The notes below the pieces were generated by a model. The model was not told where the DNA came from and did no database searches. It saw only the letters and a list, made by a program, of their open reading frames with translations. This document shows, piece by piece, positions 54,539-63,585 of a stretch of DNA of 64,000 bases (position 1 is the first letter of the stretch; every line of letters starts with the position of its first letter). This DNA comes from Leucobacter chinensis. GTDB lineage: Bacteria; Actinomycetota; Actinomycetes; Actinomycetales; Microbacteriaceae. Location: contig NZ_JAHQZR010000008.1 in assembly GCF_019049105.1 (NCBI RefSeq), positions 57,945 to 121,944 on the forward strand, read 5' to 3'. Made by a program: the position numbers and the translations under genes.

Positions 54539-55879
54539 GTGGATGTCGCGCTCTTCGTAACGCAACTGCTGGTCGTGCTCGGGTGCATCGTGATGGGTAC
54601 CAGATCGAGCGGTGTAGGTCTCGGTCTTTGGGGCGGCGCAGGCGTCGCAATCCTGGTGTTCATCTTTCGGCTCGTGCCGGGTGCTCCGCCCGTTGACGCC
54701 CTCTTGATTGTGCTCGCGGTCGTACTGGCGTCATCGATGATGCAGTCGGCGGGAGGCATCGACTGGATGGTTTCGATTGCCGCAAAACTCATTGCTCGAA
54801 ACCCGAAGCAGATCACGCTCGTGGCGCCACTCGTTTCGTTTCTCTTCTCGGTCGGTGCAGGCACCTCGAACATTCTTTACCCGCTTCTGCCAGTCATTCA
54901 AGATCTTTCGTATCGCAATGGGGTGAGACCCTCGAGACCGCTCTCATTGTCGGTTGTTGCAACGGGCGTTGCGCTCGCCTGTAGCCCCGTGTCGGCTGCT
55001 ATGGCCGCGATGGTTACCTTGACCGATACGGCCCCGTGGAACTTTGAACTCGTCGATATTCTGAAGGTCACGATTCCCGCCGCAATCGTCGGCATCGTGC
55101 TCTCGAGCATCGTCGTCAACAAACTCGGCAAAGAGATCGCCGATGACCCTGAGATTCAGGCCCGCATCGCCTCGGGCGAAATCGCTGCCCCCTCGGCTAA
55201 CGCAGCCGCAGTTCAAGCAGAGGTCACCGTGACGAAGGAAGGCCGCAACGCCGCCATCATCTTCTTGCTCGGTGTTGCCGCGATCGTGTGTTTTGGCCTG
55301 TTCAAAGGGCTGCGCCCACTCGACGCCGACGGTGGGCCCATCGCGATGACTCCGGTTATCGAGATCGTGATGTTTGTGGTCGGTACGTTGATTCTTGTTA
55401 TCTGCCGGCCTAAGGTCTCCGAGATTCCAACGATGTCGGTGTTCAAGGCAGGCATGGTTTCGGCCATCGCTCTCTTTGGGCTTGCTTGGCTCACCGATAC
55501 TTTTCTGGGGGCTCACTCGGAGGCGATCGCGGGAGGGGTCGGTGGGCTCGTTACCGCCGCTCCGTGGATCTTTGCGCTCGGTGTTTTCCTCGTTTGCGTG
55601 CTCACGACCAGCCAGTCGACGGCAACGCGAACAATCGTTCCGATCGGCCTCGCAGCGGGTATTCCACTCGGCCTGTTGACCGGAATGTGGGCGGGGGCTT
55701 TTGCCGGCATTTATCTGTTGCCCACGAACGGCTCGCAAATTGCCGCGGCGAACTTCGACCACTCGGGTTCGACAAAGCTTGGTACGAAGCTCGTCGACCA
55801 CTCGTTCTTCTTGCCCAGTATCATTCTCGCGGTGACAACGATCGCCGCCGGAGCGCTCTTTGGAATGGTGTGGGGCTAG
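54539..55879 (+). CDS. DcuA/DcuB-family C4-dicarboxylate carrier
   Basis: A 446-residue membrane protein with ~11 helices. The pattern LLWGGAGVAILVFIFRLVPG, SMMQSAGGIDWMV, ARNPKQITLVAPLVSF, GTSNILYPLLPVIQD and SCSPVSAAMAAMV-like segment is the Dcu family, which exchanges fumarate, succinate, malate or aspartate. In aerobes such carriers act in uptake. GTG at 54539 is used, behind GAAGGTGGGG. The 3' end overlaps the convergent amidohydrolase gene by four bases. Confidence 0.87.
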   Translation: MDVALFVTQLLVVLGCIVMGTRSSGVGLGLWGGAGVAILVFIFRLVPGAPPVDALLIVLAVVLASSMMQSAGGIDWMVSIAAKLIARNPKQITLVAPLVSFLFSVGAGTSNILYPLLPVIQDLSYRNGVRPSRPLSLSVVATGVALACSPVSAAMAAMVTLTDTAPWNFELVDILKVTIPAAIVGIVLSSIVVNKLGKEIADDPEIQARIASGEIAAPSANAAAVQAEVTVTKEGRNAAIIFLLGVAAIVCFGLFKGLRPLDADGGPIAMTPVIEIVMFVVGTLILVICRPKVSEIPTMSVFKAGMVSAIALFGLAWLTDTFLGAHSEAIAGGVGGLVTAAPWIFALGVFLVCVLTTSQSTATRTIVPIGLAAGIPLGLLTGMWAGAFAGIYLLPTNGSQIAAANFDHSGSTKLGTKLVDHSFFLPSIILAVTTIAAGALFGMVWG

Positions 55880-56979
55880 CCGTTCGCAGCCCGAAAGGTA
55901 TCCCACGACCGTTTGCAAGCGTGAGCGATCGTATCAATGTGCCGGTCGTTCTCTTCGATCCACTCGGTTCCGGGCTCGTGGAGCTCGATGGTCGCGCGAG
56001 CACCGAGCAGAAACTCGCGCAGAAACTCGGCTTGAACGGCCGCAAGGGTGAGGTTCGCAGCCGCAGCCTCGTCACGCAACGATTCAAACTTGCTGCCGGC
56101 CGCGAGAATCTCTTGGCTTCCGAGGTATGGCTGATTGAGCTGAACAGCGTCGTCGTGCGTCACCTCGAAACCGCTGCGGTGTGCCTTGGCAAGGGCACGA
56201 AGGGCGGCCGGCTGCATGGTTGGCGGCTCAGCGCCCGGGCGTTGCTCGCCGCGGTGATCGCCACGGTTTGACAGGGCGACGACATCGGGCAACCGGTCCT
56301 GCGGCTCCCGTTCGACGTTCACAGCCCCGTCTCTCGTCGTCGTGGTGTTCATCGTGTCGTGAAACGAAAGCCTTGTGAAGTGGCCGCCGCGCTGAAGCCC
56401 CTTCTCGGTAAAGCGCTTCGTGAGCTCGTCGCGGGTGTTTTCGTACACCCCGAGCCCCTGCTCAGCGGTTTCAGCAAACGTGTCGACAAGACGCTTCATC
56501 CCAGCTTCAGAGTCGGGAATCGCAAGAATGGGAAAGAACGAGAAGGTCACTGGTCGCACAGCGTCAACTCCGGTGAGATCGACGCGCTGCCAAGGCCCGG
56601 CCTCGCGCACGCGTCGAATCGCCTCGGTGAGATCGGCTCTCACGTCGGCGGGCTTTGCCCGGTTCGGGTCGCGGATCAGCCTCGGGTGAGGATTAATCAC
56701 CGCAACGATGCGCGGGTCGATCTCGGCCCAGCGTCGCACGATTGCCGCCGTGGCAACATCGCTGTAGTCGTACTGCAGGCGGCGGGTGAGTGAAGGCGAG
56801 AGGAACTCAGCAACTTCTTCGGGAATAGCTGCACCAGAGTGGGGCGTCGTGACGAGCACATCGGCTTCGTTGATGGCCTGTTCGAGACTGTGCTCCTGCG
56901 CATGTGCATAGTGAGTGATGCTCTCCGGCGTGAAAACAGTGCCACGAGGTATGACGTCGAGGTGTGCTGCGGTGCTCAT
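55876..56979 (-). CDS. N-formylglutamate amidohydrolase family protein
   Basis: A 367-residue metal-dependent hydrolase of the N-formylglutamate amidohydrolase family. Landmarks: VLVTTPHSGAAIPEEV (N-terminal metal His), DPRIVAVINPHPRLIRDPNR (substrate loop; NxxRLxxDxN-like), LSFHDTMNTTTT (central His) and REFLLGARATIELHEPGTEW (C-terminal metal site). Family members deformylate N-formylglutamate or hydrolyse related N-acyl amino acids. No hut operator is present in front of it and it lies 25 kb from the hut genes, so a role in histidine breakdown is not supported. It is divergent from the Tad ATPase gene. Confidence 0.8.
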   Translation of the reverse strand: MSTAAHLDVIPRGTVFTPESITHYAHAQEHSLEQAINEADVLVTTPHSGAAIPEEVAEFLSPSLTRRLQYDYSDVATAAIVRRWAEIDPRIVAVINPHPRLIRDPNRAKPADVRADLTEAIRRVREAGPWQRVDLTGVDAVRPVTFSFFPILAIPDSEAGMKRLVDTFAETAEQGLGVYENTRDELTKRFTEKGLQRGGHFTRLSFHDTMNTTTTRDGAVNVEREPQDRLPDVVALSNRGDHRGEQRPGAEPPTMQPAALRALAKAHRSGFEVTHDDAVQLNQPYLGSQEILAAGSKFESLRDEAAAANLTLAAVQAEFLREFLLGARATIELHEPGTEWIEENDRHIDTIAHACKRSWDTFRAANG

Positions 56980-57108
56980 GCGACCAGACTATCGAGCGGC
57001 TGCTCCCGGGGCCAGGGTTCTCCGTTCACAGTCGACTGAGTGCTGCAGAAGTGGCGAGAGCTGTTGATAAACCCGTTGTTCGACCACCTGGCTTCGTATC
57101 ATCGCACC

Positions 57109-58113
57109 ATGACTGCTCACGCGACATCGCCCATCGCTCAACACGGGCTGAGCTTTAGCCAGCTGCGTGCTTTCGGGCCGCTCGCGCCCCTACTTGAGCA
57201 GCCTGGGCTGCGCGACATTTTGGTGCAGGTCAGAGACGGGCGAGGCGAGGTGTGGGTCGACGTAGGGAAGGGGGTGCAGCACCTTGACCAGTTAGCGCCG
57301 GCGCCCTCACAAATCGCTGATCTTGCCCGATCGATGGTTGAGCAGGGCGGTCGCAATCTTGACGAATTGCATCCGTACGCGAACGTGCGTTTGGGGAGCG
57401 GCATCCGCGTTCACGCGGTTCTCGCGCCCCTAGTACCAGAGGCTGCAGCTCTTTCGATTCGAGTGCCTCGCCCCGAACGTCCTGACTACCGCCAACTCGT
57501 TCGAGCCGGGCTCTGCGAGCCAGCGGTGGCGTTGATGCTGCACGAGGCGGTGAGAACGAAGAAGAATCTGCTCCTCACTGGTGCAACCGGTAGCGGTAAG
57601 ACGACGTTGCTCGCTGCCCTGCTCGATGAGGTGCCCTCGAACGAACGCATCGTTTCGCTCGAAGACGTCAGAGAGCTGAAACTCAGACACCCTCACCATC
57701 TCGCGCTCGAGGCAAGGCTCGCCAATGCCGAGGGGCGTGGTGCCGTTTCAGTCGACGTGTTGCTCGCCGAGACACTGCGCATGCGCCCTGACCGCATCGT
57801 CGTTGGCGAGTGCCGTGGGCCAGAACTTGTGACCCTCATGGCGGCGCTGAACACCGGGCACGATGGCGGGGCCGGCACATTGCACGCGAGCACCCTCGAC
57901 GATGTGCCGGCGAGGCTCGAGGCCTTGGGCCTGCTCGCTGGCCTGTCGCGCGAGGCTCTCGCGAGGCAAGCGGCCTCGGCCTTCCAATACGTGGTTCACC
58001 TGGAACGCGAAGGCCAGAGGCACCACATTAGTGCGGTCGGCGCACTCGAACTGAATGACAGGTACACGTTACACGTTCACACGATTCATCGTGGAGCGGC
58101 GCGTGGCTCGTGA
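57109..58113 (+). CDS. tadA: Tad pilus / type IV secretion-like ATPase TadA
   Basis: A 334-residue secretion ATPase of the CpaF/TadA branch. Walker A GATGSGKT (158-165), Asp box LEDVREL (184-190), Walker B RIVVGECRG (229-237) and the His box LHASTLDDVPARLEAL. It drives assembly of Flp-type pili. ATG at 57109 is preferred over the GTG at 57040 because MTAHATSPIAQHG matches the usual short N-terminus; no strong ribosome site is visible. It is shorter than many TadA proteins, lacking a long N-terminal domain. First gene of the tad cluster; a four-base overlap (GTGA) couples it to the next. Confidence 0.9.
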   Translation: MTAHATSPIAQHGLSFSQLRAFGPLAPLLEQPGLRDILVQVRDGRGEVWVDVGKGVQHLDQLAPAPSQIADLARSMVEQGGRNLDELHPYANVRLGSGIRVHAVLAPLVPEAAALSIRVPRPERPDYRQLVRAGLCEPAVALMLHEAVRTKKNLLLTGATGSGKTTLLAALLDEVPSNERIVSLEDVRELKLRHPHHLALEARLANAEGRGAVSVDVLLAETLRMRPDRIVVGECRGPELVTLMAALNTGHDGGAGTLHASTLDDVPARLEALGLLAGLSREALARQAASAFQYVVHLEREGQRHHISAVGALELNDRYTLHVHTIHRGAARGS

Positions 58114-58994
58114 CGCGTGAGGCAGCGGTGTTTGCGGCCGAGGCCGCTTCGCTTATGCGGGGTGGTATGTCGCCGCGTCGGGCCCTGACGCATCTCGCAG
58201 CGAGCCAGGGGCACTCTGCCGCGGTCGCGAGCTCGGCGATCCGCCAGGGAGAACGCGGGAGCGAAGACGCGCTGGTGTTCGAAGCGCAGGAAGGCGAGCA
58301 ATGGAGGCTGCTCACTGCGGCGTGGATCATTGCCGAACGGTCGGGTGCTCCGGTTGCCGGGGCGTTTGAGCGCATGGCTGAATCGTTCAGCGAGATTTCC
58401 GAGGTGTCGAGGAAACGCAGAGTGTTGCTTGCCGGCCCACAGAGTACGGTGCTTTTGATCTCTGCGCTGCCACTTGTTGCGCTGCTCGGTGGGCAACTGC
58501 TTGGCATCGACGCGTTTGCTCAACTGGCGACACCGCAGGGGGCGATTGCCGGGGTGGTCGGGCTGCTGTTGCTCGTGCTCGGTGTGAGCTGGGGGCTCTC
58601 GATGGTGCGGAGCGTGGGGCGTCACGATCATGTTGGAGGGAGTGAGGCCGAGCTCCTCGCTATTGCCTTGATGGGCGGTGCTGGGGTTCGGGAGGCAAAA
58701 CGAATCGTCGTTCACACCGTCGATGAAGCGCAGGCGTTGTGGGCCGATCTTGACGCATTTGCTGAGCAAGGAGCACTGACTTTGCTTATTGAGCGAGGGC
58801 GAGAGAGCGGTGTTTCGTTGCATGAGCTGTTGCTGTTACACGCGGCTGAACAGCGCGCAGAAGGCAGGAGTGGTCTAGAAACCGCGGCAGAGCGACTTGC
58901 CGTGAAAGTGCTGGTTCCATTGGGTTTGTGCGTGCTCCCTTCGCTTATTTGCCTCGGGGTCATTCCGATCATGCTGGGGCTTTTAGGCGGTTGA
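58110..58994 (+). CDS. Tad membrane platform protein with two T2SSF-like halves (TadB/TadC-like)
   Basis: A 294-residue protein. Residues 1-110 form a cytosolic helical T2SSF-type half (LMRGGMSPRRALTHLA), followed by two membrane helices (~111-131 and ~146-166), a second cytosolic half (~175-262, LLAIALMGGAGVREA then ERGRESGVSLHELLLLHAAEQRAEGRS) and a C-terminal helix (~268-292). Usual Tad systems have separate TadB and TadC proteins; here one chain seems to carry both, lacking the N-terminal helices of TadB. Start GTG at 58110 overlaps tadA. Confidence 0.8.
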   Translation: MTREAAVFAAEAASLMRGGMSPRRALTHLAASQGHSAAVASSAIRQGERGSEDALVFEAQEGEQWRLLTAAWIIAERSGAPVAGAFERMAESFSEISEVSRKRRVLLAGPQSTVLLISALPLVALLGGQLLGIDAFAQLATPQGAIAGVVGLLLLVLGVSWGLSMVRSVGRHDHVGGSEAELLAIALMGGAGVREAKRIVVHTVDEAQALWADLDAFAEQGALTLLIERGRESGVSLHELLLLHAAEQRAEGRSGLETAAERLAVKVLVPLGLCVLPSLICLGVIPIMLGLLGG

Positions 58995-59070
58995 GGGGTG
59001 TTGATGGTTTCTGCAGTGAGGAGCACGAAACGAGCAGACTGGCTCCTACACCACAGAGAAAGGAAACATC

Positions 59071-59394
59071 ATGAACACGATTTCACCGCCCAGCATCCGG
59101 CCCGAGGGCGTCTCGACCGGTAGGCAGGGCAAGACCGAGATACCGGGGCGGGAGGCGCAGCCGTATGAAGACGAAGAGCTGGCGGCCTGTTTCCAAGGCC
59201 AGAGCCCTTCTTTACTCTCGCAGCGATTGCTTTCGCCTCTTCAGGATGAGAAGGGAGCCGCCACCGCCGAGTATGCCATTGTGATTATGGCCGCGGTTGC
59301 TCTCGCTGGCGTACTCGTGGCCATCATGCGAAGCGGTGAGGTACAGGCGATGCTTCTGAACCTCGTGCAGCAGGCCTTCTCAGCTGCGGGATGA
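59071..59394 (+). CDS. DUF4244 Flp-pilin-like protein
   Basis: A 107-residue protein. A hydrophilic leader of ~60 residues precedes a pilin-type segment EKGAATAEYAIVIMAAVALA with a Glu at +5-type position and one membrane helix (~70-90). DUF4244 proteins sit in the pilin position of actinobacterial Tad clusters (Rv3656c-like). A prepilin peptidase could cut around Lys-Gly-Ala, but no such peptidase is encoded here. The leader is longer than usual. The start follows GAAAGGAAAC and the stop overlaps the TadE gene. Confidence 0.86.
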   Translation: MNTISPPSIRPEGVSTGRQGKTEIPGREAQPYEDEELAACFQGQSPSLLSQRLLSPLQDEKGAATAEYAIVIMAAVALAGVLVAIMRSGEVQAMLLNLVQQAFSAAG

Positions 59395-59735
59395 ATCTTC
59401 TCAAGTGTGAACGTGGGGCCAGTACCGCTGAGTTCGCGATTCTCGTTCCGATTATTGCCATGGTTGTCGCCATCGTGGTTACTGCTCTGGTGCTCTCAGG
59501 CACCCGTGTTGCTCTCGTCGCGGGAGCGCATGACATCGCGAGACTTGAAGCGAGGGGTGACACCACGCTTGCCGCGACTCGCGAGTCACGGTTACCTCCG
59601 GGTGCCGTTGTAGTCAGGGAACAACGTGGTCAGCTCCTCTGCATTGAAGTGAGTTTTGCGCAACGTACCGGGGTGCTCGCGGCGCTGAGAGTGACGGGCG
59701 AGGGGTGCGCTCTGGTCTCTCAGGAGACGGCATGA
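59391..59735 (+). CDS. TadE-like pseudopilin
   Basis: A 114-residue protein with the TadE signature: CERGASTAEFAILVPIIAMVV, a membrane helix (~15-37), and a short outer domain with two cysteines (Cys84 and Cys108 region). It would be a minor pilin in the Tad assembly. It overlaps its neighbours by four bases on both sides, so the three pilin-type genes are coupled. Confidence 0.86.
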   Translation: MNLLKCERGASTAEFAILVPIIAMVVAIVVTALVLSGTRVALVAGAHDIARLEARGDTTLAATRESRLPPGAVVVREQRGQLLCIEVSFAQRTGVLAALRVTGEGCALVSQETA

Positions 59736-60061
59736 GTGCCCCCGTGACCGTCGCCCTTATCGCTGGCTCTCTCGTGATCGGGGCGGCAGGTTTGCATGTT
59801 GCTTCCGCGCTTGAAGGGAGCCAGCGGGCGGCGAGCGTTGCCGATAGTGCTGCGCTCGCCGCCGCTGACCGCGCCTTTGGCTGGGCTTCGGGTGATCCTT
59901 GTCACGGTGCCGCTCTCGTTGCGTCGGCCGGGCAAGCCGAGGTCATCTTGTGCGAGGTAGCGAGCGATGCCGTCGTGGTTTCTGTGAGGGTTGTAACGGG
60001 GCTTGGCACCACTACGAACACGGCGAAGGCTGGCATTAACGGTGCCCGGTTGGGCATGTGA
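59732..60061 (+). CDS. TadE-like secretion-neighbourhood protein (Rv3654c-like)
   Basis: A 109-residue protein with one N-terminal membrane helix (VTVALIAGSLVIGAAGLHVA) and a small Ala-rich outer part (SVADSAALAAADRAFGW) typical of the actinobacterial helicase/secretion neighbourhood TadE-like family. ATG at 59732 is chosen as it overlaps the TadE stop (ATGA); the frame from 59705 is unlikely. Two cysteines (in DPCHG and ILCEV) may form a disulphide. Confidence 0.83.
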   Translation: MSAPVTVALIAGSLVIGAAGLHVASALEGSQRAASVADSAALAAADRAFGWASGDPCHGAALVASAGQAEVILCEVASDAVVVSVRVVTGLGTTTNTAKAGINGARLGM

Positions 60062-60148
60062 GCAGGAAAGGACACGTAGTATTAGGGGTAATTGTGTATC
60101 GTTGCAGCCGAGAACCTCATCGCTGATGCCCTATATATAAGGAGTACC

Positions 60149-62944
60149 GTGGCGAAATCCAAGAAGCTAGTCATTGTCGAGTCACCGACAAAGGCCAAGA
60201 CCATTGGCGCCTTTTTGGGTCCCGAGTACGATGTGATCGCCTCTGTCGGTCACATTCGTGACTTGGCTGAGCCTTCAGAGCTCCCAGCAGACTTGAAAAA
60301 AGGCCCTTTCGGAAAGTTTGGCGTCGACGTAGATAACGGGTTCGCACCGTACTACGTCGTGGGTGCGAACAAAAAGAAAACGGTTACCGACCTGAAGAGG
60401 GCGCTCAAAGAAGCAGACGAACTCTGGCTCGCAACTGATGAGGACCGCGAGGGAGAGGCAATCGCGTGGCACCTTCTTGAGGTACTGAAGCCGAAGGTTC
60501 CGGTTCGTCGAATGGTCTTTCACGAGATCACGCAGGAAGCTATCGAACACGCGGTTGAAAACACGCGCGATCTTGATCATGCGCTCGTCGATGCTCAAGA
60601 AACCCGCCGCATCCTTGACAGGCTGTATGGATACGATATTTCGCCCGTGCTCTGGCGCAAAGTTGCTCCCAAGCTCTCGGCTGGTCGCGTCCAGTCGGCC
60701 GCGACGAGGCTCGTTGTTGACCGTGAACGTGAGCGTCTTGCCTACCGCACCGCAGAGTACTGGGATCTCGTTGCCTCATTCGTGCCAGGCGCCGAGGCCA
60801 AAGACAGTACCGCGTTCGAAGCGCGGGCTGTTCGTCTCGACGGCAAGAAGATTGCTTCGGGTAGCGATTTCGGTGATGACGGCCAACTCACTCCCTCAGC
60901 TGAGCGCAATGCCGTAACCGTGCTCAGTGAGACGCAGGCGAAAGAGATCGAAAAGGCGCTCGAGGCCGCAGCACGGGCAACCGTCGTTGGCGTCGAAACG
61001 AAGCCACACACACGCCGCCCCGCAGCCCCCTTCACCACCTCGACCTTGCAGCAGGAGGCGTCGCGTAAGCTGCGTTTCAGCTCGCGTCAGACCATGTCGA
61101 TTGCGCAGTCACTGTATGAGAACGGTCACATTACGTATATGCGTACCGACTCACCGACGCTCTCGGCACAGGCCATCAACGCCGCCAGGTCGCAGGCAGC
61201 CGAGCTCTATGGCGCCCAGACGGTGCCCGACAAACCCCGGGTGTACCAGGGCAAGTCGAAGGGCGCTCAAGAGGCTCACGAGGCAATTCGCCCAGCCGGC
61301 GATACCTTCCAGAAGCCAAGCGCCCTCAAAAAGACGCTGACTTCGAGCGAGTTCGCACTGTACGACCTGATCTGGAAGCGTACCGTTGCGAGCCAGATGG
61401 CCGACGCCAAGGGCTCGACCGACACGGTGACACTCACCGCTGACGCCGCTGGAAAAACCATTGAGTTCACCGCGAGCGGAACGGTCATCACGTTCCCCGG
61501 CTTCCTTCTTGCCTATGAAGAAGGCACTGATGAGCGACGCGGCGACGCGACCCGCCAGAACGTCGTGTTGCCGCAGCTTGCCGAGGGCGATCCGCTCACG
61601 ATCGAAGAACCAGAGGCCAAAGAACACCGCACCTCGCCGCCACCGCGTTACACCGAGGCGAGCCTCACGAAGCGTCTCGAGGAGCTTGGCATCGGGCGCC
61701 CGTCAACGTACGCCGCCATTATTAGCACGATCATGGATCGCGGCTATGTCACCAAGAAGGGGCAGGCTCTCGTGCCGAGCTGGATCGCCTTCTCAGTTGT
61801 TCGCCTGCTCGAAGAGCACTTTGATGAGCTCGTCGATTACGACTTCACCGCGAAGATGGAGAGCGAACTCGACGGAATCGCAATGGGCAACACCGACCGC
61901 ACCGAGTGGCTCAAAGGCTTTTACTTCGGCGCTGACGACCACCCAGGTCTACGTGGAGTCGTTGACAACCTCGGTGAGATCGACGCGCGAGCGATTAACA
62001 CCATTCGTATCGACGATGAGATCTCGCTGCGCAACGGAAAGTACGGCCCGTACCTCGAGGTACTCGACGATAAGTGCGAGGTGAGCGAAGAGACCGGCGA
62101 GGTGAAACCTCGTATCGTGAACATTCCCGACGGCCTCGCGCCCGACGAGCTCACGCCTGAAAAAGCGCATGAGCTCGCTGACCAGGAGCCGCTCGAAGAT
62201 CGCGTTGTCGGCGTGAACCCCGACACCGGGCTCAACGTCGTTGCCAAGAACGGCCGTTTCGGTCCCTACGTCACCGAGGTGCACGAAGATCCCTTGCCTA
62301 AGGGTGAGAAGCCACGCACCGCCTCGCTCTTCAAGTCAATGGAGACCGAGACGATTGACCTCGAAACCGCGCTCAAGCTCTTGAACCTCCCGCGCGAGGT
62401 CGGAGTCGACCCCGAAACCGAGAGCGTCATCACCGCTCAGAACGGTCGGTACGGTGCGTACCTCAAGAAGGGTACCGACACTCGATCGCTGCCGAGCGAA
62501 GACGCGATCTTCGACATCGATCTTGCCGGCGCTCTCGAGCTCTTCTCGCAGCCGAAATACGGCGGGCGCAAAGCGGCAAGCGCGCTCAAAGAGTTCGCGG
62601 CTGACCCGGTGAGTGGCAAGCCGATCAAGGTGAAAGATGGCCGTTTCGGCCCGTACGTCACCGACGGCGAGACGAACGCGACGATTCCCCGCGGCGAAAC
62701 GGTTGAAGAGATCACCTTCGAACGTGCCGTCGAACTCATCGCGATTAAGCGAGCGAAGGGCCCCGCCAAGAAGAAGGCACCCGCGAAGAAGAAAGCTCCT
62801 GCGAAGAAGACCGCGGCAAAGAAGGCGACCGGAACCACGAAAAAAGCCGTGGATCCCGCCCGATCCGCCGCAGCTAAGAAAGCCGCCGCGACTCGCGCAG
62901 CAAACAAGGCAGCGGCCGAGGCCGCTCAGAAATCTGACGGCTAA
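60149..62944 (+). CDS. topA: DNA topoisomerase I
   Basis: A 931-residue type IA topoisomerase relaxing negative supercoils. TOPRIM motifs: LVIVESPTKAKTI at the start and DEDREGE (97-103). Catalytic Tyr330 in ITYMRTDSP. After the core come repeated C-terminal domains (NGRFGPYVTE, NGRYGAYLKK, DGRFGPYVTDG) and a Lys/Ala-rich tail (~870-931, PAKKKAPAKK type). There are no C4 zinc fingers, as is usual in actinobacterial TopA. GTG at 60149 follows AAGGAG. Confidence 0.96.
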   Translation: MAKSKKLVIVESPTKAKTIGAFLGPEYDVIASVGHIRDLAEPSELPADLKKGPFGKFGVDVDNGFAPYYVVGANKKKTVTDLKRALKEADELWLATDEDREGEAIAWHLLEVLKPKVPVRRMVFHEITQEAIEHAVENTRDLDHALVDAQETRRILDRLYGYDISPVLWRKVAPKLSAGRVQSAATRLVVDRERERLAYRTAEYWDLVASFVPGAEAKDSTAFEARAVRLDGKKIASGSDFGDDGQLTPSAERNAVTVLSETQAKEIEKALEAAARATVVGVETKPHTRRPAAPFTTSTLQQEASRKLRFSSRQTMSIAQSLYENGHITYMRTDSPTLSAQAINAARSQAAELYGAQTVPDKPRVYQGKSKGAQEAHEAIRPAGDTFQKPSALKKTLTSSEFALYDLIWKRTVASQMADAKGSTDTVTLTADAAGKTIEFTASGTVITFPGFLLAYEEGTDERRGDATRQNVVLPQLAEGDPLTIEEPEAKEHRTSPPPRYTEASLTKRLEELGIGRPSTYAAIISTIMDRGYVTKKGQALVPSWIAFSVVRLLEEHFDELVDYDFTAKMESELDGIAMGNTDRTEWLKGFYFGADDHPGLRGVVDNLGEIDARAINTIRIDDEISLRNGKYGPYLEVLDDKCEVSEETGEVKPRIVNIPDGLAPDELTPEKAHELADQEPLEDRVVGVNPDTGLNVVAKNGRFGPYVTEVHEDPLPKGEKPRTASLFKSMETETIDLETALKLLNLPREVGVDPETESVITAQNGRYGAYLKKGTDTRSLPSEDAIFDIDLAGALELFSQPKYGGRKAASALKEFAADPVSGKPIKVKDGRFGPYVTDGETNATIPRGETVEEITFERAVELIAIKRAKGPAKKKAPAKKKAPAKKTAAKKATGTTKKAVDPARSAAAKKAAATRAANKAAAEAAQKSDG

Positions 62945-63585
62945 TGCCAGCAACGCGAGCCGGCCTCTTTGTCACCTTTGAAGGGGGCGACGGGGCCGGC
63001 AAAACGACCCAGGCCGAGGCCCTGCAAGCGTGGCTTGAGGGCAACGGCCACACCGTGTGCCGCACCCGCGAGCCGGGTGGCACTGCTGTCGGGCAGAACA
63101 TTCGTAACCTGCTTCTGCACACCGATGTTGCGATCGACCCCAAAGCCGAAGCATTGCTCTACGCGGCCGACCGCGCGCAGCATATCGCTGAGATCGTTCG
63201 CCCGGCGCTTTTCCGCGGTGAAGTAGTTGTACAAGATCGGTACATCGACTCATCACTGGCCTACCAGGGCGCAGGCCGGGTACTCAACACCGACGAGGTG
63301 CTGCGGCTCAGCGAGTGGGCGACCGGAGCGTTGTGGCCGGATCTCACGGTGCTGCTCGACATCGACCCTGCCGCAGCCGCGAGCCGCATGGCGCACCGCG
63401 GCGAAAGCCCCGACCGTCTCGAGCGCGAGGCCGTAGCCTTTCACACGGCGGTGCGCGAGGGATTCCTCGCCCTTGCCGCGGCTCACCCCGAACGCTACCT
63501 CATCGTTGATGCGACGTCTGCTCGCGACGTCATTCAGCAGGCTATTCGCGAGCGGCTTGCGCCGCTTCTGCCGACTGCTTCTTGA
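62944..63585 (+). CDS. tmk: Thymidylate kinase
   Basis: A 213-residue dTMP kinase. P-loop EGGDGAGKTT (13-22), the DR(Y/H) motif VVQDRYIDSSLAYQGAGR and the lid region follow (AHRGESPDRLE). It makes dTDP for DNA synthesis. Start and topA stop overlap (TAATG). The holB gene, which commonly follows tmk, is not seen in the next 415 bases. Confidence 0.95.
   Translation: MPATRAGLFVTFEGGDGAGKTTQAEALQAWLEGNGHTVCRTREPGGTAVGQNIRNLLLHTDVAIDPKAEALLYAADRAQHIAEIVRPALFRGEVVVQDRYIDSSLAYQGAGRVLNTDEVLRLSEWATGALWPDLTVLLDIDPAAAASRMAHRGESPDRLEREAVAFHTAVREGFLALAAAHPERYLIVDATSARDVIQQAIRERLAPLLPTAS

Noticed and set aside
56980..57108. Fourth hut operator before the N-formylglutamate amidohydrolase gene
   Set aside because: Only a CCAGAC half-site is present without its GTCTG partner at the right spacing.
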